Below are positions 14,201 through 25,899 of a stretch of DNA of 64,000 nucleotides, one piece after another; positions within the stretch are counted from its first letter, which is position 1, and the number at the start of each line of letters is the position of its first letter. The notes beneath the pieces were generated by a model, which worked only from the letters and a program-made list of their open reading frames with translations, was not told the DNA's origin and searched no databases. This DNA is from Paragorgia papillata. Its lineage: Eukaryota; Cnidaria; Anthozoa; Scleralcyonacea; Coralliidae. The DNA is taken from positions 1,174,001-1,238,000 of the forward strand of contig JAWNZC010000254.1 in assembly GCA_035771165.1 (NCBI GenBank), written 5' to 3'. Both the position numbers and the translations under genes were made by a program.

Positions 14201-15932
14201 CTAAATTCGATGAAAAAGCCTCGTTTTCATGCTAAATTCGACCAAAAAGCCTCGTTTTCATGCTAAATTCGATGAAAAAGCCTCGTTTTCATGCTAAATT
14301 CGACCAAAAAGCCTCGTTTTCATGCTAAATTCGACCAAAAAGCCTCGTTTTCATGCTAAATTCGATGAAAAAGCCTCGTTTTCATGCTAAATTCGACCAA
14401 AAAGCCTCGTTTTCATGCTAAATTCGATGAAAAAGCCTCGTTTTCATGCTAAATTCGACCAAAAAGCCTCGTTTTCATGCTAAATTCGATGAAAAAGCCT
14501 CGTTTTCATGCTAAATTCGATGAAAAAAGCCTCGTTTTCATGCTAAATTCGATGAAAAAGCCTCGTTTTCATGCTAAATTCGACCAAAAAAGCCTCGTTT
14601 TCATGCTAAATTCGATGAAAAAGCCTCGTTTTCATGCTAAATTCGACCAAAAAGCCTCGTTTTCATGCTAAATTCGATGAAAAAAGCCTCGTTTTCATGC
14701 TAAATTCGACCAAAAAGCCTCGTTTTCATGCTAAATTCGATGAAAAAGCCTCGTTTTCATGCTAAATTCGACCAAAAAGCCTCGTTTTCATGCTAAATTC
14801 GATGAAAAAGCCTCGTTTTCATGCTAAATTCGACCAAAAAGCCTCGTTTTCATGCTAAATTCGACCAAAAAGCCTCGTTTTCATGCTAAATTCGATGAAA
14901 AAGCCTCGTTTTCATGCTAAATTCGATGAAAAAGCCTCGTTTTCATGCTAAATTCGACCAAAAAGCCTCGTTTTCATGCTAAATTCGATGAAAAAAGCCT
15001 CGTTTTCATGCTAAATTCGACCAAAAAGCCTCGTTTTCATGCTAAATTCGACCAAAAAGCCTCGTTTTCATGCTAAATTCGATGAAAAAAGCCTCGTTTT
15101 CATGCTAAATTCGACCAAAAAAGCCTCGTTTTCATGCTAAATTCGATGAAAAAGCCTCGTTTTCATGCTAAATTCGACCAAAAAAGCCTCGTTTTCATGC
15201 TAAATTCGATGAAAAAGCCTCGTTTTCATGCTAAATTCGACCAAAAAGCCTCGTTTTCATGCTAAATTCGACCAAAAAGCCTCGTTTTCATGCTAAATTC
15301 GATGAAAAAAGCCTCGTTTTCATGCTAAATTCGACCAAAAAGCCTCGTTTTCATGCTAAATTCGATGAAAAGCCTCGTTTTCATGCTAAATTCGACCAAA
15401 AAGCCTCGTTTTCATGCTAAATTCGATGAAAAAGCCTCGTTTTCATGCTAAATTCGACCAAAAAGCCTCGTTTTCATGCTAAATTCGATGAAAAAGCCTC
15501 GTTTTCATGCTAAATTCGATGAAAAAGCCTCGTTTTCATGCTAAATTCGACCAAAAAGCCTCGTTTTCATGCTAAATTCGATGAAAAAGCCTCGTTTTCA
15601 TGCTAAATTCGATGAAAAAGCCTCGTTTTCATGCTAAATTCGACCAAAAAGCCTCGTTTTCATGCTAAATTCGATGAAAAAGCCTCGTTTTCATGCTAAA
15701 TTCGACCAAAAAGCCTCGTTTTCATGCTAAATTCGATGAAAAAAGCCTCGTTTTCATGCTAAATTCGACCAAAAAGCCTCGTTTTCATGCTAAATTCGAT
15801 GAAAAAGCCTCGTTTTCATGCTAAATTCGATGAAAAAGCCTCGTTTTCATGCTAAATTCGACCAAAAAGCCTCGTTTTCATGCTAAATTCGATGAAAAAG
15901 CCTCGTTTTCATGCTAAATTCGACCAAAAAAG

Positions 15933-15950
15933 CCTCGTTTTCCTCGTTTT
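15933..15950 (+). repeat. 9-bp internal tandem duplication in one monomer
   Basis: CCTCGTTTT occurs twice in a row (15933-15941 and 15942-15950) within an otherwise clean stretch of the array. It is one of the few non-homopolymer length changes in the left block and looks like simple slippage. Confidence 0.8.
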
Positions 15951-18900
15951 CATGCTAAATTCGATGAAAAAGCCTCGTTTTCATGCTAAATTCGACCAAA
16001 AAGCCTCGTTTTCATGCTAAATTCGATGAAAAAGCCTCGTTTTCATGCTAAATTCGACCAAAAAGCCTCGTTTTCATGCTAAATTCGACCAAAAAGCCTC
16101 GTTTTCATGCTAAATTCGATGAAAAAGCCTCGTTTTCATGCTAAATTCGACCAAAAAGCCTCGTTTTCATGCTAAATTCGATGAAAAAGCCTCGTTTTCA
16201 TGCTAAATTCGAAAAAGCCTCGTTTTCATGCTAAATTCGACCAAAAAGCCTCGTTTTCATGCTAAATTCGATGAAAAAGCCTCGTTTTCATGCTAAATTC
16301 GATGAAAAAGCCTCGTTTTCATGCTAAATTCGACCAAAAAGCCTCGTTTTCATGCTAAATTCGACAAAAAGCCTCGTTTTCATGCTAAATTCGATGAAAA
16401 AAAGCCTCGTTTTCATGCTAAATTCGATGAAAAAGCCTCGTTTTCATGCTAAATTCGATGAAAAAGCCTCGTTTTCATGCTAAATTCGATGAAAAAGCCT
16501 CGTTTTCATGCTAAATTCGACCAAAAAGCCTCGTTTTCATGCTAAATTCGATGAAAAAGCCTCGTTTTCATGCTAAATTCGACCAAAAAGCCTCGTTTTC
16601 ATGCTAAATTCGATGAAAAAGCCTCGTTTTTCATGCTAAATTCGACCAAAAAGCCTCGTTTTCATGCTAAATTCGATGAAAAAGCCTCGTTTTCATGCTA
16701 AATTCGATGAAAAAGCCTCGTTTTCATGCTAAATTCGACCAAAAAGCCTCGTTTTCATGCTAAATTCGATGAAAAAGCCTCGTTTTTCATGCTAAATTCG
16801 ACCAAAAAGCCTCGTTTTCATGCTAAATTCGATGAAAAAAGCCTCGTTTTCATGCTAAATTCGATGAAAAAGCCTCGTTTTCATGCTAAATTCGATGAAA
16901 AAGCCTCGTTTTCATGCTAAATTCGACCAAAAAGCCTCGTTTTCATGCTAAATTCGATGAAAAAGCCTCGTTTTCATGCTAAATTCGACCAAAAAGCCTC
17001 GTTTTCATGCTAAATTCGATGAAAAAGCCTCGTTTTCATGCTAAATTCGACCAAAAAGCCTCGTTTTCATGCTAAATTCGATGAAAAAGCCTCGTTTTCA
17101 TGCTAAATTCGACCAAAAAGCCTCGTTTTCATGCTAAATTCGATGAAAAAAAGCCTCGTTTTCATGCTAAATTCGACCAAAAAGCCTCGTTTTCATGCTA
17201 AATTCGACCAAAAAGCCTCGTTTTCATGCTAAATTCGATGAAAAAGCCTCGTTTTCATGCTAAATTCGACCAAAAAGCCTCGTTTTTCATGCTAAATTCG
17301 ACCAAAAAGCCTCGTTTTCATGCTAAATTCGATGAAAAAGCCTCGTTTTCATGCTAAATTCGACCAAAAAGCCTCGTTTTCATGCTAAATTCGATGAAAA
17401 AGCCTCGTTTTCATGCTAAATTCGATGAAAAAGCCTCGTTTTCATGCTAAATTCGACCAAAAAAGCCTCGTTTTCATGCTAAATTCGATGAAAAAGCCTC
17501 GTTTTCATGCTAAATTCGACCAAAAAAGCCTCGTTTTCATGCTAAATTCGATGAAAAAGCCTCGTTTTCATGCTAAATTCGACCAAAAAGCCTCGTTTTC
17601 ATGCTAAATTCGACCAAAAAGCCTCGTTTTCATGCTAAATTCGATGAAAAAGCCTCGTTTTCATGCTAAATTCGACCAAAAAGCCTCGTTTTCATGCTAA
17701 ATTCGATGAAAAAGCCTCGTTTTCATGCTAAATTCGACCAAAAAGCCTCGTTTTCATGCTAAATTCGACCAAAAAGCCTCGTTTTCATGCTAAATTCGAT
17801 GAAAAAGCCTCGTTTTCATGCTAAATTCGACCAAAAAGCCTCGTTTTCATGCTAAATTCGATGAAAAAGCCTCGTTTTCATGCTAAATTCGACCAAAAAG
17901 CCTCGTTTTCATGCTAAATTCGATGAAAAAGCCTCGTTTTCATGCTAAATTCGACCAAAAAGCCTCGTTTTCATGCTAAATTCGACAAAAAGCCTCGTTT
18001 TCATGCTAAATTCGATGAAAAAGCCTCGTTTTCATGCTAAATTCGATGAAAAAGCCTCGTTTTCATGCTAAATTCGACAAAAAGCCTCGTTTTCATGCTA
18101 AATTCGATGAAAAAGCCTCGTTTTCATGCTAAATTCGATGAAAAAGCCTCGTTTTCATGCTAAATTCGACCAAAAAAGCCTCGTTTTTCATGCTAAATTC
18201 GACCAAAAAGCCTCGTTTTCATGCTAAATTCGATGAAAAAGCCTCGTTTTCATGCTAAATTCGACCAAAAAGCCTCGTTTTCATGCTAAATTCGATGAAA
18301 AAGCCTCGTTTTCATGCTAAATTCGACCAAAAAGCCTCGTTTTCATGCTAAATTCGATGAAAAAGCCTCGTTTTCATGCTAAATTCGACCAAAAAGCCTC
18401 GTTTTCATGCTAAATTCGATGAAAAAGCCTCGTTTTCATGCTAAATTCGACCAAAAAGCCTCGTTTTCATGCTAAATTCGACCAAAAAGCCTCGTTTTCA
18501 TGCTAAATTCGATGAAAAAGCCTCGTTTTCATGCTAAATTCGACCAAAAAGCCTCGTTTTCATGCTAAATTCGATGAAAAAGCCTCGTTTTCATGCTAAA
18601 TTCGATGAAAAAGCCTCGTTTTCATGCTAAATTCGACCAAAAAAGCCTCGTTTTCATGCTAAATTCGATGAAAAAAGCCTCGTTTTCATGCTAAATTCGA
18701 TGAAAAAGCCTCGTTTTCATGCTAAATTCGACCAAAAAGCCTCGTTTTCATGCTAAATTCGATAAAAAAGCCTCGTTTTCATGCTAAATTCGACCAAAAA
18801 GCCTCGTTTTCATGCTAAATTCGATAAAAAAAGCCTCGTTTTCATGCTAAATTCGATGAAAAAGCCTCGTTTTCATGCTAAATTCGACCAAAAAGCCTCG

Positions 18901-20700
18901 TTTTCATGCTAAATTCGATGAAAAAGCCTCGTTTTCATGCTAAATTCGACCAAAAAGCCTCGTTTTCATGCTAAATTCGATGAAAAAAGCCTCGTTTTCA
19001 TGCTAAATTCTACCAAAAAGCCTCGTTTTCATGCTAAATTCGAACAAAAAGCCTCGTTTTCATGCTAAATTCGATAAAAAAGCCTCGTTTTCATGCTAAA
19101 TTCGACCAAAAAGCCTCGTTTTCATGCTAAATTCGATGAAAAAGCCTCGTTTTCATGCTAAATTCGACCAAAAAGCCTCGTTTTCATGCTAAATTCGACC
19201 AAAAGCCTCGTTTTCATGCTAAATTCGATGAAAAAGCCTCGTTTTCATGCTAAATTCGATGAAAAAGCCTCGTTTTCATGCTAAATTCGACCAAAAAGCC
19301 TCGTTTTCATGCTAAATTCGATGAAAAAAGCCTCGTTTTCATGCTAAATTCGACCAAAAAAGCCTCGTTTTCATGCTAAATTCGATGAAAAAGCCTCGTT
19401 TTCATGCTAAATTCGATGAAAAAGCCTCGTTTTCATGCTAAATTCGACCAAAAAGCCTCGTTTTCATGCTAAATTCGATGAAAAAGCCTCGTTTTCATGC
19501 TAAATTCGACCAAAAAGCCTCGTTTTCATGCTAAATTCGATGAAAAAGCCTCGTTTTCATGCTAAAATTCGACCAAAAAGCCTCGTTTTCATGCTAAATT
19601 CGACCAAAAAGCCTCGTTTTCATGCTAAATTCGATGAAAAAAGCCTCGTTTTCATGCTAAATTCGACCAAAAAGCCTCGTTTTCATGCTAAATTCGATGA
19701 AAAAGCCTCGTTTTCATGCTAAATTCGACCAAAAAGCCTCGTTTTCATGCTAAATTCGATGAAAAAGCCTCGTTTTCCATGCTAAATTCGATGAAAAAAG
19801 CCTCGTTTTCATGCTAAATTCGATGGAAAAAGCCTCGTTTTCATGCTAAATTCGATGAAAAAGCCTCGTTTTCATGCTAAATTCGACCAAAAAGCCTCGT
19901 TTTCATGCTAAATTCGATGAAAAAGCCTCGTTTTCATGCTAAATTCGATGAAAAAAGCCTCGTTTTCATGCTAAATTCGATGAAAAAGCCTCGTTTTCAT
20001 GCTAAATTCGACCAAAAGCCTCGTTTTCATGCTAAATTCGACCAAAAAGCCTCGTTTTCATGCTAAATTCGATGAAAAAAAGCCTCGTTTTCATGCTAAA
20101 TTCGACCAAAAAAGCCTCGTTTTCATGCTAAATTCGACCAAAAAGCCTCGTTTTCATGCTAAATTCGATGAAAAAGCCTCGTTTTCATGCTAAATTCGAC
20201 CAAAAAGCCTCGTTTTCATGCTAAATTCGATGAAAAAGCCTCGTTTTCATGCTAAATTCGACCAAAAAGCCTCGTTTTCATGCTAAATTCGATGAAAAGC
20301 CTCGTTTTCATGCTAAATTCGACCAAAAAGCCTCGTTTTCATGCTAAATTCGACCAAAAAGCCTCGTTTTCATGCTAAATTCGATGAAAAAGCCTCGTTT
20401 TCATGCTAAATTCGACCAAAAAAAGCCTCGTTTTCATGCTAAATTCGATGAAAAAGCCTCGTTTTCATGCTAAATTCGACCAAAAAGCCTCGTTTTCATG
20501 CTAAAATTCGACCAAAAAGCCTCGTTTTCATGCTAAATTCGATGGAAAAGCCTCGTTTTCATGCTAAATTCGATGAAAAAAGCCTCGTTTTCATGCTAAA
20601 TTCGACCAAAAAGCCTCGTTTTCATGCTAAATTCGATGAAAAAGCCTCGTTTTCATGCTAAATTCGACCAAAAAGCCTCGTTTTCATGCTAAATTCGATG

Positions 20701-23100
20701 AAAAAGCCTCGTTTTCATGCTAAATTCGACCCAAAGCCTCGTTTTCATGCTAAATTCGATGAAAAAGCCTCGTTTTCATGCTAAATTCGACCAAAAAGCC
20801 TCGTTTTCATGCTAAATTTCGACGAAAAAAGCCTCGTTTTCATGCTAAATTCGACCAAAAAGCCTCGTTTTTCATGCTAAATTCGACCAAAAAGCCTCGT
20901 TTTCATGCTAAATTCGATGAAAAAGCCTCGTTTTCATGCTAAATTCGACCAAAAAGCCTCGTTTTCATGCTAAATTCGATGAAAAAGCCTCGTTTTCATG
21001 CTAAATTCGACCAAAAAGCCTCGTTTTCATGCTAAATTCGATGAAAAAGCCTCGTTTTCATGCTAAATTCGACCAAAAAGCCTCGTTTTCATGCTAAATT
21101 CGATCAAAAGTCTCGTTTTCATGCTAAATTCGATGAAAAAGCCTCGTTTTCATGCTAATTCGACCAAAAAGCCTCGTTTTCATGCTAAATTCGACCAAAA
21201 AAGCTCGTTTTCATGCTAAATTCGATGAAAAAGCCTCGTTTTCATGCTAAATTCGACCAAAAAGCCTCGTTTTCATGCTAAATTCGATGAAAAAGCCTCG
21301 TTTTCATGCTAAATTCGACCAAAAAGCCTCGTTTTCATGCTAAATTCGATGGAAAAAGCCTCGTTTTCATGCTATAATTCGACCAAAAAGCCTCGTTTTC
21401 ATGCTAAATTCGACCAAAAAGCCTCGTTTTCATGCTAAATTCGATGAAAAAGCCTCGTTTTCATGCTAAATTCGACCAAAAAGCCTCGTTTTCATGCTAA
21501 ATTCGATGATAAAGCTCCGTTTTCATGCTAAATTCGACCAAAAAGCCTCGTTTTCATGCTAAATTCGACCAAAAAAGCCTCGTTTTCATGCTAAATTCGA
21601 TGAAAAAGCCTCGTTTTCATGCTAAATTCGATGAAAAGCCTCGTTTTCATGCTAAATTCGATGAAAAAGCCTCGTTTTCATGCTAAATTCGATGAAAAAG
21701 CCTCGTTTTCATGCTAAATTCGACCAAAAAGCCTCGTTTTCATGCTAAATTCGATGAAAAAGCCTCGTTTTCATGCTAAATTTGACCAAAAAGCCTCGTT
21801 TTCATGCTAAATTTGATGAAAAAGCCTCGTTTTCATGCTAAATTCGATGAAAAAAGCCTCGTTTTCATGCTAAATTTGACCATAAAGCCTCGTTTTCATG
21901 CTAAATTCGATGAAAAAGCCTCGTTTTTCATGCTAAATTCGACCAAAAAGCCTCGTTTTCATGCTAAATTCGACCAAAAAAGCCTCGTTTTCATGCTAAA
22001 TTCGACCAAAAATGCCTCGTTTTCATGCTAAATTCGACCAAAAAGCCTCGGTTTTCATGCTAAATTCGATGAAAAAGCCTCGTATTTCATGCTAAATTCG
22101 ACCAAAAAGCCTCGTTTTCATGCTAAAATTCGATGAAAAAGCCTCGTTTTCATGCTAAATTCGACCAAAAAGCCGCGTTTTCATGCTAAATTCGATGATA
22201 AAGCCTCGTTTTCATGCTAAATTCGATGAAAAAGCCTCGTTTTCATGCTAAATTCGACCAAAAAGCCTCGTTTTCATGCTAAATTCGATGAAAAAGCCTC
22301 GTTTTCATGCTAAATTCGACCAAAAAGCCTCGTTTTTTCATGCTAAATTCGATGAAAAAGCCTCGTTTTCATGCTAAATTCGATGTAAAAGCCTCGTTGT
22401 CATGCTAAATTCGACCAAAAAGCCTCGTTTTCATGCTAAATTCGATGTAAAGCCTCGTTTTCATGCTAAAATTCGATGAAAAAGCCTCGTTTTCATGCTA
22501 AATTCGACAAAAAGCCTCGTTTTCATGCTAAATTCGATGAAAAAGCCTCGTTTTCATGCTAAATTCGACCAAAAAGCCTCGTTTTCATGCTAAATTCGAT
22601 GAAAAAAGCCTCGTTTTCATGCTAAATTCGACCAAAAAAGCCTCGTTTTCATGCTAAAGTCGACCAAAAAGCCTCGTTTTCATGCTAAATTCGATGAAAA
22701 AGCCTCGTTTTCATGCTAAATTCGACCAAAAAGCCTCGTTTTCATGCTAAATTCGATGAAAAAGCCTCGTTTTCATGCTAAATTCGACCATAAAGCCTCG
22801 TTTTCATGCTAAATTCGATGAAAAAGCCTCGTTTTCATGCTAAATTCGACCAAAAAGCCTCGTTTTCATGCTAAATTCGACCAAAAAGCCTCGTTTTCAT
22901 GCTAAATTCGATGAAAAAGCCTCGTTTTCATGCTAAATTCGATGAAAAATGCTCGTTTCATGCTAAATTCGACCATAAAGCCTCGTTTTCATGCTAAATT
23001 CGATGAAAAGCCTCGTTTTCATGCTAAATTCGACCAAAAAGCCTCGTTTTCATGCTAAATTCGATGAAAAAGCCTCGTTTTCATGCTAAATTCGACCAAA
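20701..23100 (+). repeat. Left transition zone of the 31-bp array
   Basis: Indels and substitutions become more frequent than in the left block. Examples are CTAATTCG with a lost A near 21155, CTATAATTCG near 21373, TTTGA in place of TTCGA near 21781-21870, GATGATAAAGCTCCG near 21507 and GTCATGC near 22399. Monomers still align easily to the A and B types. The rise continues into the heavily disrupted zone that follows. Confidence 0.8.
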
Positions 23101-25300
23101 AAAGCCTCTCGTTTTTCATGCTAAATTTCGATGGAAACCAAAAGCCTCGTTTTCATGCTAAATTCGACAAAAAAGCCTCGTTTTCATGCTAAGATTCGAC
23201 CAAAAATGCCTCGTTTTCATGCTGAAATTCGATGAAAAGCCTCGTTTTCATGCTTAAACTTCGACCAAAAAGAAGCTCGTTTTCATGCCTAAATTCGACC
23301 AAAAGAGCCTCGTTTTTCATGCTAAAAATTACGATGAAAAAGCCTCGTTTTTCATTGCTAAAAATTTGACCAAAAAGCTCTCGTTTTCATGCTAGAATTC
23401 GATGTAAAAAGCCTCGTTTTTTTCATGCTAAATTCGACCAAAAATAGCCTCGTTTTCATGCTAAATTCGACCAAAAAAGCCTCGTTTTTCATGCTTTAAA
23501 ATTCGATGAAAAAAAAAGCCTCCGTTTTCATGCTAAAATTCGATGACCAAAAAGCCTCGTTTGTTCATGCCTAAATTCGACCAAAAAACGCCTCGTTTTC
23601 ATGCTAAATTCGATGGAAGAAAAGCATCGTTTTTTATGCTTAAATTCGACCAATAAAAGCCTCGTTTTCATGCTAAATTCGATGAAAAAAAGCTCGTTTT
23701 TCATGCTAAAAATTCGACCAAAAAAAGCCTCGTTTTCATGCCTATAAATTTGACCCAAAATGCCTCGTTTTTCATGTAAATTCGTTTGAAATAAAGCACT
23801 CGTTTTCATGCTAAAATTCGGACCAAAAAAAGCCTCCGTTTTCATGCTAAATTTCGATGAAAAAGCTCAGCGTTTTTCATGCTAAATTCGATGAAAAAGC
23901 CTCGTTTTCATGCTATAAATTCGACCAAAAAAGCCTCGTTTTCATGCTTAAATTCGATGAAAAAAGCCCTCGTTTTTCATGCTAAAATTCGATGAAATAA
24001 GGCCTCGTTTTCATGCTAAATTCGACCAATAAAGCCTCGTTTTCATGCTAACATTCGGCATTGAAAAAGCCTCGGTTTTTCATGCTAAATTCTGAACCAA
24101 AAAGCCTCGCTTTTCATGCTAAATTCGATGACAAAAAGCTCGTTTTCATGCTTAAAATTCGACCAAAAAGCCTCGGTTTCATGCTAAAAATTCGATGAAA
24201 TAAATAAGCCTCGTTTGTTCATGCTAAATTCGATGAAAAGCCTCGGTTTTCATGCTAAATTAGACCAAAAAGCCTCGTTTTCATGCTAAATTCGATGAAA
24301 AAGCCTCGTTTTCATGCTAAATTCGATGAAAAAGACCTCGTTTTCATGTCTAAATTCGACCAAAAAAGCCTCGTTTTCATGCTAAATTCGTATGACCAAA
24401 AGCTCTTCGTTTTCATGCTAAATTCGACCAATGAATAAAAGCCTCGTTTTCATGCTAAAATTCGACCTAAAAGCCTCGTTTTCATGCTAAATTCGTATGT
24501 TGAAAAAGCCTTCGTTTTCATGCTAAATTCGACCAAAAAGCCTCGTTTTCATTGCTTAAATTCGATGAAGAAAAGCCTCGTTTTTCATGCTTAAATTCGA
24601 CCATAAAAAGTCCTCGTTTTTCATGCTCAAAATTCGATGGAAAAAGAAGCCTCGTTTTCATGCTAAATTCGACCAAAAAGACCTCGTCTTTTCATGCCTA
24701 AATTTCGGATGTGAAAAAAAAGGCCTCGTTTTCATTGCTATGAAAAATTCAGACCAATAAAGCCTTCGTTTTTTCATGCTAAATTCGTATGGTAAAAAGC
24801 CTTCGTTTTCATGCTAAAGTCGATGGAAAAAGCCTCGTTTCTCATGCTAAAAATTTCGACCAAAAATAGCCTCGTTTTTCATGCTAAAATTGGACCTGAA
24901 AAGCCTCGTTTTCATGCTAATAAATTCGATGAAAAAGCCTCGTTTTCATGCTAAATTGACCGACCAAAAAGCCTCGTTTTCATGCTAAATTCGATGGAAA
25001 AAAAGCTTCGTTTTCATGCATATAATTCGACCAAAAAAGCCTCGTTTTCATGCTAAATTCGACAATAAAAGCCTCGTTTTTGTCAATGACTAAATTCGAT
25101 GGATAAAGCCTCGTTTTCCTTGTCTAAAATTCGATGAAAAAAAGCCTCGGTTTTCATGCTAAATTCAGACCAAAAAAGCCTATGTTTTCATGCTATAATT
25201 CGACCAAAAAGGCCTCGTTTTCCTGCTAAATTCGATGGAAAAAGCCTCGTTTTCATGCTAAATTGCTACCAAAAAAGCCTCGTGTTTTCATGCTTAATTC

Positions 25301-25310
25301 TTTTTTTTTT
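25301..25310 (+). repeat. Poly-T run inside a monomer
   Basis: Ten T bases interrupt a monomer between TTAATTC and GATGATAAG. No other monomer in the window has such a run. It lies in the noisiest part of the array and is probably a base-calling artefact. Confidence 0.7.
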
Positions 25311-25810
25311 GATGATAAGAATGCCCCGTTTTCATGCTAAATTCCGACCAAAAATGCCTCGTTCATTCATGCTAAATTTTCGATGTGAAAAAAAGGCCTC
25401 GTGTTTTCATGCTAAATTCGACCCCAAAAAGCCTCGTTTTCATGCTAAATTCGATGAAAAAAGCCTCGTTTTCATTGCTAAATTCCGACACAAAAAAGCC
25501 TCGTTTTCATGCTAAAATTCGATGAAAAAGCCTCGTTTTCATGCTAAATTCGATGAAAAAAAGCCTCTGTTTACAGTGCCTAAATTCGATGAAAAAAGAC
25601 CTCGTTTTCATGCTTAAATTCGACCTCAAAAAGCCTCGTTTTCATGCTAAATTCGCATGAAAAAGCCTCTTTTTCATGCTAAAATTCGACCCTAAAAAAA
25701 AGGCCTCGTTTTCATGCTATTATTCGACCTGAAAATGCCTCGTTTTCATTGCTAAATTCGATGGAAAAATATGCCTCGTTTTCATGCGTAAATTCGACCA
25801 AGATAAAGCT

Positions 25811-25899
25811 CGGGGTGGTAGGGGGGGGGGAAGGGGGGGGGGGGGTTGGTAAGAAGGACTGGGTGGTGTGTTGATAAGGGGGGGGGGGGTTCGCGGGGG
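25811..25899 (+). other. Aberrant G-rich block, not derived from the 31-bp unit
   Basis: About 90 bp of long G runs, the longest 12-13 bases, are broken by short TT, AA, GGTGG and AAGAAGGACT pieces. Array sequence flanks the block on both sides. A second small G6 insertion lies at 26015-26021. Nothing comparable exists elsewhere in the window and the block does not resemble the TTAGGG satellite. It creates a proline-rich minus-strand open frame (25712-25981) that I regard as spurious. Low-quality read sequence is the most likely source; a genuine G-rich insertion cannot be excluded. Confidence 0.7.

Larger units (their letters stand above)
1..20700 (+). repeat. Left block of the 31-bp array, highly homogeneous
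   Basis: Monomers here are nearly identical. Variation is mostly the A/B dinucleotide, an extra A in the A5 run, or an extra T in the T4 run. AA and BB neighbours are both common, so strict alternation is weak. Occasional structural oddities are A/B hybrids (GATGACC at 2194-2200), shortened monomers reading TTCGAAAAAGCC (near 4311, 8376 and 16208), a TTCGATTCGATG expansion near 2813 and a 9-bp tandem duplication at 15933-15950. Such high uniformity points to recent amplification or ongoing unequal exchange and gene conversion. No other sequence interrupts the block. Confidence 0.93.
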